DNA of 64,000 bases. It comes from Trichopria drosophilae (taxonomy: Eukaryota; Arthropoda; Insecta; Hymenoptera; Diapriidae). Of this stretch, positions 29,270 to 41,390 are shown one piece after another; positions within the stretch are counted from its first letter, which is position 1, and each line of letters opens with the position of its first letter. The stretch covers positions 145,628,001 through 145,692,000 of the forward strand of contig CM059584.1 in the NCBI GenBank assembly GCA_030407085.1, written 5' to 3'. The position numbers were made by a program, and so were the translations under genes. The notes under the pieces were generated by a model. That model saw only the letters and a list, made by a program, of their open reading frames with translations, searched no databases and was not told the DNA's origin.

Positions 29270-31066
29270 TTATATGGGCAAATCCGCGAAACCTTTGAAT
29301 TTTGAGTCATAAAATCAAACAAGTTGTATGTGTTAAGCACATTATTGGAATTTTTATATGTTGTAATATAGATTAGAATGTAACAAATGATGCAGTGTGC
29401 TTCATTTTTTAAGCAACGCTGAAGAGTGAAAATTATATGAGAATTTTTATATTAGTGATCTTAACTCTTAAAATGTAGAGGTGACGTTCGACATTTTGGA
29501 GACGCTATTTTGAAGCCGCCATATTGAATTTCGAACATCTGAACACTAACTGAACTGCACACCAAGAAAGTGCTTTCATTTGAGAAATTGCTACATGCGA
29601 TTATCAATTTGAATGTAAAATTTATAATTAAAAAGTACTGAAATGATACAATTTTTGCATTGGTGTTCAGATACATGTTGGTTTGAGAATTATATCGTAG
29701 AATAAAATATAATAAATATTATGTTTTTAGATAGAAATTTATTAAATTATTGCATTTCTGGGCTGGTCGAGGTTTAAAAATTATGGGGGGTTTTTTATTA
29801 CTAGTATGTTTAGTTTTAGACTTTTCCTCTACTGCTCTAGAATTTTTTGTTTTTCCGTTTTTGTAAGTATTCTTATCAACAGACCAGCTATACGGTTCTA
29901 AAGAAAAGTGATTACATGACACGCAGAAACTTTTTGCAATGCAATCTGAACATGTCAAATAGTTTAGGAATAGTCTTTTCCAGTCTGGTTTTGTCCAGAT
30001 CACTTGGTAAACCTTATTTGCGTTTAGAGCCGCTTTCAAACTTTTTTCAACCAGTAAATCGATTTGTTATACTTCACTTTCTGAAATTATAAACATTCTT
30101 ATCTTTGAACCGCTTGACGCAACCATGTTTATTACATATTCATTGTCAATAATAAATTTCTTCGAAACAAAATGGAATTTTTTCATATTTGTTTATTAAT
30201 ACTACCTAAACTATAAACAGTAATGTCTTCTTAGTCATTTATAAATGTTATTTTATCACTGCACTTGCAGAAAATCGTAAAAAATTGACATGAATGCGTT
30301 ACCTGGAATTTTAATAATGAAAAATCAAAGAAAACGTTAATTACCATCGTGATACAAAGGGTTAAAAACATTATTAGATGTTTGCATTTTGATGTTACCT
30401 CTATTTTGCCCTTTTCAAACGATCACACATGTTGCAAATAATGTTCTTTTTCAATTGACGGTGTGCCATTGAAAAATGACCATTATTTTAATCAGTTATG
30501 CAAGTTCTTTTTAACTTCAAGCATATATGTTTTTACTTCTCTTGCGAGCACATTCTTAAATGACTCTGGATATCCTCCTATTTTTATGTACAAAATTATT
30601 ACTTTTGACTCGTAACGATTAAAGATATGATGCACGTGCAATCGGTGAAAAACGAACTAAAATTATTTTTTTGAAAAAATGAGGGACACATTTTAAAGGC
30701 ACTCTTTTCAGCCTTTCTGAAAAGGGCACATAGCTCTATAAGGGTGCAAATTCTTTGTTTTTTTGTCTATTAGTACGTGTAAAAAATCCAGACAGATTAA
30801 AGAAACGCTGAAATCGCTACAGGACCAAACGTGAATAAAAATTACTGTAGGGACACTTTATTTTAGGCTTTTTCGACATATTTTTCAGTTTCAAAGGTAT
30901 GAATTTCGTACTTATATCTCATCAGTAATGCATTACATATATTGGTCGATATATTTGGAGTATACTTAACAATGTTGACCAGTTTAAACGTAGAAAAATA
31001 AAATAAAAATGCTCAAAAATACACTGTGTCACGAAATTTAAAGATTTCGCAGATTTGCCCATATAA
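29270..31066. mobile_element. 1.8-kb terminal-inverted-repeat DNA transposon, degraded
   Basis: The left end is TTATATGGGCAAATCCGCGA and the right end, reversed, is TTATATGGGCAAATCTGCGA. The match continues about 15 further bases (AACCTTTGAATTT against AATCTTTAAATTT). The length of about 1797 bp and the interior minus-strand coding remnant suggest a dead transposon rather than a MITE. A simple target duplication is not evident because the TTATA/TATAA of the ends hides it. The superfamily is uncertain. Confidence 0.55.
29719..30039 (-). pseudogene. Possible transposase C-terminal remnant with a CxxC cluster
   Basis: This frame of 106 codons sits inside the terminal-inverted-repeat element. 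Residues 15-50 include W-T-K-P-D-W-K-R-L and a cysteine cluster C30-x2-C33-x5-C39-x2-C42 followed by N-H-F-S-L-E-P-Y. That resembles the cysteine-rich domain near the C-terminus of piggyBac-type transposases (CxxC...CxxCNxxLCLEPC). The rest is basic and low complexity, and no DDD domain is visible upstream. The element ends are not typical piggyBac ends, so the assignment is tentative. Confidence 0.3.
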
Positions 31067-31230
31067 GTGCGGGAAATTGCGATTCCACCCCTTCAGTTCC
31101 AGCATAAGTATAAGCAGGAAGTGTCGTTGGGCGTACTAAAAATATTGTGGGATTTTCATTTAGTATTAGGAAAATAAAAAAATATTTAATACATGGATGT
31201 ACATCGAAGTAATAAATGTGTTATGAATCT
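31067..31230. other. No gene recognised
   Basis: Short AT-rich spacer between the TIR element and the following GC-richer block. Confidence 0.35.
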
Positions 31231-31830
31231 AGCTAAGAACTCAGATATCTGAGAGATTTCAGTGGCCATAACTTGATTGTTAAAGGGATCCTTCGACACG
31301 TGCCGTGGTTATATTTCACCTTATCCGACTGAGAAGGCCATTTCCACTTTTCTTTTTTGATCCGCTCATACAGGCAAATTGAGAAGTGTCTTAGCAGAGA
31401 TAGTTCCAAGCTCACAATTGCGAAGTTCCGGCGAGTTTTCAAGAACTCTTGCTGCGGAGGAGAATTCCCTATGCTGTACCTGCTTCTATGCCTGTCTGCG
31501 AGAATCCGACTCGCCTGACTTGGTATACTTAGGTATGTATATATATGTATATATACTACTATATATATAGTACTATATATACATATAAGTAAGTAGGAAG
31601 CCTAGCACCGCATTCGATTAGCCGAGCTAGACGCGGCTTCTTCTCCGGAAATATGAAACGTTATCGTCAAGAGTTTCTGGTACCTTGGGAGGAAGTTCAC
31701 GACAGACATCCTTCATTTTCATTCCTGAACTCCTTTGAGATGTTCTTCGGGACTTCGAAAACGACACAAGTCCTCCTCGTATAACTGTTCCGAAGATTTT
31801 CAAAAGAAAGGGATTTGGAATGCTCTTTTG
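31230..31830. other. Unique, less AT-rich block
   Basis: GC-richer DNA with overlapping open frames on both strands (31233-31442 minus, 31379-31570 plus), none recognisable. It is interrupted by a TA-rich palindromic microsatellite at 31531-31587. Confidence 0.35.
31531..31587. repeat. Palindromic TA microsatellite
   Basis: GTATATATACTAC, then TATATATA, then GTACTATATATAC form inverted arms in a run of TA dinucleotides. Confidence 0.6.
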
Positions 31831-33060
31831 CGTGTAAGTGGAGGATTTAGGAATGTAATGGCTGGCTAAAAAGTTGTTTTACAGGTATTGTTAGGGAAAT
31901 GGGTAAAATATTTAATGTCAGCACAAGAGATTATTTTACTATGAACGAAATTAATTTATACACGGACCTGAGGTACTGAAGGTGGTTCTGTCGGTTTTTA
32001 AAAAAATGAAAGAAATACTCTAAATTTTGCGAGAGAACAATGAAGGGCTCAAAGAAACTGTCTGTTAAATTGAGGGCCATTATGGGAGCTCAAATTTGAA
32101 ATTAGTGAAAAAAATTAGAAATTAGCAAATAAAGTGTTTTAATACAATACTAATCTTATGAAAGAGCCTCCCCGGGAGACAGGAAGTTAAAGATTTTTAA
32201 TTGTGATAACTATCTTAGACGAACTTGAAAAACGAGATTGAAATAGATAAAAGTATATGCATTCCAAAATAAGTGAAGGATACACTTTAAATCATACAAA
32301 TTTAGTTAAATATTTCACAACCATTTTTAGTACGTAATTGAAGTATTTGAGGGAAATTATTTCTTAGTCTCTTTAATAAACTAGAGAATACCAGTAGAAC
32401 AACCTTAAGCTGAGTAAAAATAGAGCCATTATCATGTAAGAGACTAAGGAATGTCATACGAGTTTGAAAATTTGCATATTACCATTGTCATAGCTGAAGA
32501 CACCTATAATATAAAGTATGGAATTAAGGTTTGTTTATAAAGTAACGGTTGATGTAGACTATTCCGAAGGACACGTGTTGATGGCGTCTATGCTAGAGCC
32601 AACATATATTCTCTTAAAGTCTAAATTTTACATTGGGCGGACAGAAAGAAGAATAAAATTGACGTTAACCCCAATTGTGAACCAGTATCCCAATCTTTGA
32701 TTCGCCGAATTCACCTTATGGTATTAACTATAAAATACCTAAGAATTGGTTATGTCATCATCATCAAACCAAACCTACAAATACCAATTTTGTGAAAAAA
32801 TGATCTGCTCAGACATTACTTATTTAATCTTGATAATGATCTGATCAGGATCGTGTTAGGTCTTGATCAATATTCAGCCTGAAAATATTTCTGCTGGGTT
32901 TATTTTTATTATTTGCATTTAGGTATCTTGGAAGTGTTCTCGTCTGCAAACGCTTCCTGATGTCTAGTCTTTGACGTGCTGGAGAGTGTAAGCTCTTCCG
33001 GGTGACATGTACGCATCAGACAATGAGAAAATAATACACTATATGTATTCATAAAGTTGC
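31831..33060. other. No gene recognised; AT-rich
   Basis: Only short frames, for example 32518-32700 plus, without recognisable domains. Confidence 0.4.
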
Positions 33061-33720
33061 ATCATTGGTTACTAGTGGCTAACCGAGGTGGACGTGGATT
33101 GCGTTCGTCAGGTATGGAAAATGCGACGGGCGGAAGTCGAACCTTATCGGGACGTGTCTCCAATGCCGCATAGGGAATCGGCGAATCGCGATTTGCGTAC
33201 GGTCAGCGAATTATTTTACGTGATAGCCACATAATGCGGTTGATAACGCGTGAAATTCTGATAGGACGATTAATAATGGAGGACGAGCAGGCAGGTACAA
33301 AAGTACAGCTCGATGTTTACGTGTTATTAACTGCTCGCCGAGTCGAAATTATTAATGTCGCGGCCAGTTTGGTGAGATCGAATAAATAGCATTTGACCGA
33401 ACGATAATGGATTTTAATGTGCCTGGCCGCCGACCTGTTCGGGATCCACCAGAAAATCGATTCCTAGGTATATGTATATCCAGGGCGTGTCCCGGTATAA
33501 CTGTGTTTAGGTTGGATTAAGTGAACGGTTGCTAAAATATGGCTCGTCGAAATTTTGTGGTTGCAGATATTGAAATGTAATACTAGCGATACTAACGAGT
33601 CGTTACCGCATCGCCGAGTGTAATTGAATAATAACCCAAGTCCTGTCCGAATTGTTTCCAACTGCTATTAAGTACTGCATTACCGATCGCTGTTAAAGCG
33701 GAGGTAGTTTTGGTCGTTTT
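33060..33720. other. Unique, less AT-rich, CpG-containing block
   Basis: Composition resembles the other host-like blocks. There is no reliable exon; the minus frame 33464-33661 is not recognised. Confidence 0.35.
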
Positions 33721-33899
33721 GGTCAAGCTTCAGTTATAAGAGGAATGTTAACGTCCTTCAAAGTTTTTATCACATGTGAACTAACGTGATATGTTCCAAT
33801 TGGGTAAAGACTGGTTAGTTTTTACAATTCATTGTTTCCCGCTGTCCTTATTTTAATTTAAAAGGAATTATGGCGATATTGAAGAATGTAGCGGACAGT

Positions 33900-34190
33900 T
33901 CTTAATGAAGCAGTCTAAGCATGATGTTTGATGATGATACCTATTCAGTTATTTTCTTAATACGAATGATTATTAGTTGACGTATGGCTGTGAAATGATG
34001 AAGGGACATGCTGATATGATTCAGTGATATTCTAGATGCTGATATTTGATGGTGATGATGAATATTGATGAATCTACTTACCGGCGTTGTATTAATTATC
34101 ACATATGGTGAGCATGTCATCATTAATTAGCCATATATCATCTTGCTATTCATGATCGTACTAGACCATCATTCCATACTATTATCCATT
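33900..34190. repeat. GATGATG-type degenerate repeat, with a short inverse part
   Basis: ATGATG, GATGATGAT and TGATGGTGATGATGAA runs recur from 33918 to 34080. From 34110 the opposite orientation (ATCATCATTA, ATCATCTTGC) takes over to about 34190. It is the same unit as the array at 36990-39030, mostly in the other orientation. Confidence 0.55.
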
Positions 34191-34859
34191 ATCATTTTTT
34201 GTATTATAATCCTTTAACACTAAGAAGTCCTGAAATTCTACTTCGACTATAAAAATTGTGCTAATAATTTTAAGCTTTTTAGACATTTTCGGGCCCTTTT
34301 TTGATTTCTGAGTTTTGGAAGTTCAAAAGAAAATCATTTCACTACGTTTTTAATGTTGTTTGAAAAAGATAATTTTTACGACATTTTTTCTCAATGAATC
34401 CAAATTTTTAAAAAACTCTACGCTTCTACCGACTTTTAATGCATTAATCGGTGAATCCCATAGTGATTTTACACCATGGCCGATTCAAAATGTCGATCAA
34501 AATGCTGATATTTTAAAAAATGATTGTGTTTTCATTTAACATAAAATTTGTTTATATAAGGCTGCCCATATATAACTTTCTAATAAAACTATAGCCAACA
34601 GAATTTTACGCAATTTCCTATGATTACATAAATATTGTACAAGAACACTAGATTTCTCTAACTCTAATTTTTAATTGTCTCCTTTCTTGTTCATAAATAC
34701 TCCAAGACACCTAAATTTGTTATCTACGAGAATGTTTTAAAATTCAATGTATTAAATTTTATTTATAAATCGTATTAAATCTATCTGGAGTTTGTTAAAA
34801 CATTCCTGAAGCGAATTCAGAAAAAAACGGAATGAAAATGCAGAATTAAATCGCGATAA
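34191..34859. other. No gene recognised; one module-like phrase
   Basis: ATGGCCGATTCAAAATGTCG near 34477 resembles the 120-bp module. The remainder is AT-rich. Confidence 0.35.
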
Positions 34860-35250
34860 CGTGTTAACGTCGTCGCTTCTTTAAAGTGTTCCGCTCATGT
34901 TGTTTTACGATGATTTACAGGCTTTGACTAGCCAATATTTATCTTTTTTAAAAGTCACTCCCGCTTTTCCGAGGAAAACCTACTCTTGTACCGGAATCTG
35001 TCGATTCTGTCGATGCTGCCGATTCTCGAGCCCCTTACTCCGCACTTTTCACCAAGCTGTCGACCGGAAAGGGAGACGGAAGTCGCAACGACGGCTTCGA
35101 CGAATTTCACCAAACATCTCGATGGAAAATCCACTAATCTGTACAAGGTTCGTCGGAGCTAAACGTTTTATTGCGGAAAAGCCTGAGGAAATTTTCATTC
35201 CGACGTGCGCGATTTTCTTTACTCGAGAAAATAATATTCGCTCAAGAATA
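34860..35250. other. Unique, less AT-rich block
   Basis: It carries a plus frame of 136 codons (34897-35307) and two overlapping minus frames of 63 and 87 codons. Several phases are open at once and no domain is seen, so coding is not supported. Confidence 0.35.
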
Positions 35251-36985
35251 ATTCTATTAGTTGAGATTTTAAAAAGAAACATGCAAAGTGGCTCCAATAA
35301 AATGTAACTCATTTTAGTTTACAAGATAGTCAAATTAATGGGATCTACTTTTTCGAAAAAATGTATTTAGGATAACAGGAAATTTACAGTGAATTGATTG
35401 AAAATGTTAACTAAAAATAGTTGGCAGTGATAAAATCAACTGTCGTAGTATATATTTTATAAGTACTACTAAAATTAAGGTTATTAGTAAAATATGAGAT
35501 TTTTAAATTAACGACTCATTATTTTGCTTTTTTGAAACATGTGGTTCACGCGATCAATGATTTTCTGACTAATTCAATTTTATACTTTTCTCTATTTTTT
35601 ATTTTCTACTGGAACCGGTTTTTACAATATGGCACTTTAATTAGACCATTGACAAAACATTTATTTTTAGTAAAAGTATCATTTTTTAATATCATATATT
35701 ATAAATAATGAGTAAGACCCCAAATTATAGAATTAAGTAGGTTAAGTGCACTGACAAATGTTTACTGAAATCGATATACTCTTAGCCATCATGTCAAGCA
35801 GTATATTATTCGGACTTCGAGTCATATTTTTTGCGAGTATAAATGCATTTGCTCACTTTAACTATTTTGGTCGTACTAAGTAACGATCGTATGATAGATT
35901 CAGAACGCAAATTTCCTATATACGGAAATAATCGCATTTTACCACTTGCGAGAAAGATGCTACACTTGATGGGCGTAACACGTACATATGCGCCATCAAA
36001 CGGACAGCGTTGGGTATATTAGTTGAATTCCAGCCTCTCCGCTCCATCGTGACGACGATCTAAATTATACCAACTATTTAGATATTCCAACCGAACGATT
36101 TTGTTCTGAGAAGTAAACTGGATTAGTTAGGTCTACAAACAAAATATATTTACATCCGCGTATTTTTTGTTCAATATGAATATTACTAAATTTGGTATTA
36201 TATCAGCCAGAAAAATTTAGTGAGAACGTTACTTCTGGATAGTTATATTGTCATTATTGTATTAACAAACTTATGGCATATATTTCAATTTATAATTATA
36301 ATTCTTTATTCAATTCCAGAATTCAATGAATAAAATCATAACACATCGAATTACGTAAAAGTAATTAATACTTCTATTCTTTTTTAAAATTTGTTAACGT
36401 ACAGTGGATTAAGTTTTAGTTAAACCTAACTTTACTACTGTCGGAAAAACTGCTTGTTATTGGCATGTATTTAAAAAATTTCGTCCATAAGCTTTTCATT
36501 TATAATTTAGGTACCTTGAATATTCATACGTTCGCAATTTGCACGAGTCATATGCGCAGGTCGAAGTGGTTAAATTAATCAATTTAATATTTACATTATC
36601 GAAATCAATTTGTATATCATCATTTAACAGTAAACACCGTGGAGAAAGACATATATGGAAGTTTACATTAATTCACTAATATTGCACTGAATATATATAA
36701 ATTATTACATGAAAAAGTTAATTCTGCGTATTTAATTGCATATAAATGTTAATCTTTAATCAGATAATTTGTACTTTTTATATTTGTTATAATTAATGAA
36801 TATGCTATGATGGAATATTTAATATAACATCTGAACTATTTTGTAACTCAATGACTAATAAACATAACAACTAGTCTTAAGTATCTATTTTGACAAATTT
36901 TGTATTTTCAAATACAAAAATATAAACGAATTTTGTAATTAGAATTATAAAAGACAGAGATTTTATTTATTTTCTTATGAAGAAA
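35251..36985. other. No gene recognised; AT-rich
   Basis: Long AT-rich stretch with no informative frame. Bases 35930-36060 are slightly GC-richer and unique. Confidence 0.4.
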
Positions 36986-36989
36986 AGGA

Positions 36990-39030
36990 TCATATGACAT
37001 CATTGCCATCTTCTGACATCGTCAGTGACAGTATCACTAAACCACAAACTTTACGCATGTTGCTATAAAAATTATTAGCTCATTGTAAATATCTGACATC
37101 ATTATTACCACCATGAAGTAACATGGTCATCATCACCCGACATCAATATCCTCTGACTATATTATGCTCATCATTAACCGACATTAGTGCCATCGCTGAC
37201 ATTATTATGTTTATCATGAACATCATCGTCATCTTCTGACGTAATCGTCCTTATTATCTTCTGATGTCGGCATAGAGCTTGTCATCTGACGTCGTCGTCG
37301 ACATCTAGCATTATTATCATATTTTCGTCATCTTTATCGTAGTCTGATGTGATATTATCGTCATCATTTAGCATCTTCGTCGTTATCATCAACTAACACT
37401 ATTACCATCGTCCGATATCAGTGTCATCATCTAATATCATTATCAGCATCATAATCATAATCGAAATTATTTTTTAGTTTTAAAAAATTGAGTCACATTA
37501 GAATGATGATGTCGAATGATGCAATGATGTCGGATGGTGGCATTAATGTTGGATGATGAGGACGATGATGACCTCGCCGTAAGACGATAAGCATGACGAG
37601 TATAGATGTTAACATCATAACTCCTTTGTACAACTGAATAATAATGTTTTAAGCATAAATAAAAAATAATCTGTAAAATATGCATCGCGAGTAAACAATA
37701 TTAAATTACATCATTATTTCTAGTATATTTTTTACTCCCATACTAATGACCTCTACATAAAATGAAATGGTTCGTCCACCTTACATAAAAGCTAGACAAA
37801 AAATAGGAAATTTCACTCATCGCATACAAATCAAGTAAACAGACAGTTGTTCTTAATTTGCTGATAGTTAATACTCAACTGATATACGGTTTCAGCGTAG
37901 CGAACCTGATGCATTTACTAATATCACAGAGTTTGGTATTCATACGAACCAATTATATTTATAACAATTATGATATCATTGTCATCATCTAACGTCATCA
38001 TCGCTCTTTGTATCCAATGTACTTGTAATAATTAGCATCCGACACTGTAGACATTATCATAACACCACCATTATTAACACTATCATCCTTAAACTACGAC
38101 ATCCGACACCATCGTCGTTATTGTCATGTCGTTATTGTGATGAAGCTGGCCATCACCACCCGATGCTGTTATTATCATTCAACACCGGTGTCATAATGTA
38201 AATTCGTCATCATTATTATCGTCTTTAAGAAAACACATATTTTACGCACCTTACAGATTTATAAACATTTTTCTATCATTGTAATCATCTGAGGTCATCG
38301 TAGTTATTATCATTTGACGTGATCATCACGGTGATTTATATCGCAACTGGTCATCATCAACAAATATCATCTTCATGATCATCTGACCTGACTATCATCA
38401 TTGTTATTATCGTCTAACATCGTCATCATCGCATTGACATCAGTATCATTATTATGATTGTGATTAACGTCAACGTGTTCAGCAGAGGTTATTATTATTA
38501 TCTTCGGGCGTCACATCTTCATCATTATCTGAACTGGTCATCACCGCCTGATGCTGTTATAGATTTATAAACATTATTACATCATTGAAATCGTCTGACA
38601 TCATTGTAGCTGTAATCGTTTGAACATCTCTTTGATTTATATCGGAACTGGCCATCATCAACAGACATAATTTTCATGATCATTTGACCTGGTCATTATC
38701 ATCTAACCTCGACATCAACACTTGAAACTATTGTCATCTACCATCCGTGTCTGCTTATGACAACATTATGGTTATCGTCGTCTTCAACATCTGTCGTCTT
38801 CACCGTTTTGCCGTCGTCTGCATCGTCATTTGACATGGTCATCATCGTCATCATCCAAAATCGTGTCAAAATAATGATATGAAGTCGTCGTCCGTGTTAT
38901 TACCGGAATTGGTCATCATCATCATCACCATCACATCACCATCGCCATCGTTGTCATAAACATCTGACATGATTATCCGATACTAGTGTCATCGTCCAAT
39001 ATCATCGACATCATCTGACATCATTAGCAT
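36990..39030. repeat. 2-kb degenerate CATC / CATCTGACATCATC minisatellite
   Basis: Recurrent CATCATC, TCTGACATCAT and GTCATCATC phrases on the + strand span about 2 kb. A gap of ordinary AT-rich DNA lies at about 37680-37970, and a block at 37500-37580 is in reverse orientation (GATGATGATGTCGAATGATG-type). A longer unit is duplicated: 38256-38400 (GATTTATAAACATTT, then GATTTATATCGCAACTGGTC, then TTCATGATCATCTGACCTG) recurs at about 38572-38690, some 316 bases later. The minus frame 37467-37685 is repeat-derived. Confidence 0.75.
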
Positions 39031-39289
39031 CATAATTTCTTGAGCACTTACTTGACGCATGTACGTGTAAAAATATTACGAAATGAATAGCTGAATAAAC
39101 TTTACTAGTCAAGAACCGACTTGACTTATATTTTGACACTTTTCGATGTAAGGTTGAACAATAACCTGCATTTTTACATATTTAGAACATAAAAAAAACT
39201 TACCTGTTATCCTGATTATGTTAAAAACCGAGATAATACTTTTTTGTTACATCTTAAGCGCAAGAGTAACAGCATTAAGTATACGTCGA

Positions 39290-39800
39290 ACGGCGAGTAA
39301 TTCACAGAATTAATTTTTGAAACGCAATACGGACGGCTAATTTTCGCACCCTTTACATTCCTTTAATTTTACGTTGTATTTAAATAGGAATGGGGACGAA
39401 AATGAAATTAATTCTCTTTCATAGCGAACCGCAGGACGAAAGTGCGCTCGAATGTAAATTAATTAAAAGTAGATGCATAACTTTCGAGGGACACTTTGAT
39501 CGCGTCGCAAAGGTCCTATCACTGCGCGTTTAATCACTCGTTTTGCATTTACGTTTCCTGGAAATGTCGTAGCGGAAAGCGACCTTTGGGAATTTTATTT
39601 TGTCCAACTTCGCAACTTTCCTCGGTACGACCCTAATAGCCGGATGGACTTTTTGAGGAATCGCGCCCTCCGGAGACGACTCGATTTTCGCACCTATACG
39701 ACCATCTACAATGACGATGTTGCAATCGTCGAATCACACCTCGGTTGGTCGACTGCAGCCGCAGAAGTTCGTGTTGCACGTAAATGTCACGTGTAATTTG
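39290..39800. other. Unique, less AT-rich, CpG-containing block
   Basis: Host-like composition without a recognisable exon. Probably ancestral noncoding DNA. Confidence 0.35.
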
Positions 39801-39939
39801 CAAAAATTAAATCGAAATTAAGAGAAGAGTCATATCCAGTTATCATGCTTTCTGAAAATGTACCCATTCTTTCTGAATCTAGGTTCCTTTCTGAGGATCA
39901 AGGTCATTTGAAGGTCAGACGTTAATCACCGTCACTATT

Positions 39940-40023
39940 ATGTACACTTTGTATGGTTGGCTAAAGGGACTTGAAATCCCGTGCCATTAATAAACGAAAC
40001 TAACTAACTAACTAACTAACTAT
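39940..40023 (+). mobile_element. 3' tail of a non-LTR retrotransposon (jockey/CR1-like)
   Basis: The segment reads TTGTATGGTTGGCTAAAGGG, ACTTGAAATCCCGTGCCATT, AATAAACG and then five to six CTAA/TAAC units. A GGGACTTG...ATCCC hairpin, a CGTGCCATTAATAA signal and a short tandem tail form a common 3' end layout of insect jockey/CR1-type LINEs. No coding part is adjacent, consistent with 5' truncation. Confidence 0.5.
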
Positions 40024-40169
40024 TAAAACTATGAAAATATTAGAAAACTCCAGGATTTTTGACGATACTGAGTAGGAATTTGATGTCATATATTCGGAAT
40101 TTCAAAATGGCCGATCCAATTTGGCGCAGGGAAAATAAAAATCATTCGGACACACTTCTGTTGTCAATA

Positions 40170-40290
40170 TAGTAGAGTCCCGGTGTATTGGCGTCTCGCA
40201 AAAGTTACGTCTCAGCATGCCCGGTTCCGTCGCGTTATTTACCTTTCGCCGTTCTTTTTTTCAGCACGGACGGAGCATAATTATTTTCAT
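40170..40290. mobile_element. Partial family C MITE
   Basis: AGTAGAGTCCCGGTGTATTG, GCGTCTCGC, then GCATGCCCGGTTCCGTCGCG parallels the left half of 20404-20660 in order. The right end is missing. A single copy of the 120-bp module (AAAATGGCCGATCCAATTTGG, about 40107) lies just upstream. Confidence 0.5.
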
Positions 40291-40334
40291 TCCCTAAAAT
40301 GTATTTTGAATTCCTGCCACGCCTAATTGCAAGA

Positions 40335-40952
40335 TTAACAAATTCTCAAAAAAAAACTTTTCGTGTAGTACAATTTCGTGTACATTGAAGACACGTGCAC
40401 TTGAACTTTTAGCTTTCGGTCAGAAGCAGATTTCAATTTGCATCGCATAAAAACTCCAATATTTTGTCGCGCGAGCAGACAAAAAATGATAACGGACGCG
40501 GAACAAAAAGTTGGCGACCGACGAAACTTTTCAGCAATTATACCGAGTACCGTAACGCTCGTAAATAATTGAAAAGCCCGATCAAAGCCGGTCGAAACGC
40601 AGAGAGTGAAAGGGAACTGAGCCCTTTGATGGGAATGATTTTGCGGAATATCGACAGCCGTTGGAGTGCGCGCGACAATGGTTATCCCGGAATTAACCAA
40701 GTGATACACAACGTAACAATTCGTAATTTCCCAATTTCCGATCAAATATCCGCCGGTTTTGATATTGCAAACGTTATTAAGAATGATCGTACTTGAACGT
40801 CCGGGAACTGAAGGATCGACTGTTTGTACGACCCAGACAACTTGTTTTGACAAAGCACTCTTCGTTATTAAATTAATTATTTTTTCAGTAATCCCTTCTC
40901 CAAAAGCTGTAAATAAAAGGTTGACGCGTTTTTTATTCATAGGTAATGTCAA
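40335..40952 (-). other. Long open frame (205 codons), coding status doubtful
   Basis: This is the longest frame outside the DIRS element. It overlaps a GC-richer, CpG-containing block (40480-40920). The translation shows no domain, signal peptide or repeat that I recognise, and open frames also exist on the other strand (40569-40796, 40759-40959). No splice or poly(A) context stands out. It is most likely unique noncoding host DNA. Confidence 0.2.
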
Positions 40953-41390
40953 TATTTAAGAGTACACGCGGAAAGAAATTATGGCGCTTTTTCCTATCTC
41001 AGGATGGTAAAATGGAGACAGAGATTTAACACGTTAACTTTATACCGATATAATATAAGTAAGTATATATTTTAGGTAATATGATATTATTTGCAGCTGA
41101 TATATGCATGAACAAGCACAGTTGTGTAACATGTAGGGAAATTATTTCTATAACGGGTGAGCAGATCAGCCTCGATAGTCACGACTGTGTTCAAACTATA
41201 TGTTAATAGCTCCCTTCTTTTAATTCCTAATTTTTTACTTTCCAGTTTAGAAGAAACTATCATCCGAGTATTCGAATTTCTGATGATAATTATAAACTTG
41301 CATCTGATACATGCGAATTTATCCTTAAATTACCGTTCATAACTGTAAAATTATCCATAATATTTTTAGCTGTATGTTCATTATTAACAA

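Noticed and set aside
34897..35307. 136-codon plus frame
   Set aside because: Two other frames on the minus strand overlap it, no domain is visible, and openness follows the higher GC content of the block.
37467..37685. Frame with a serine run on the minus strand
   Set aside because: Derived from the GATGATG-type repeat block.
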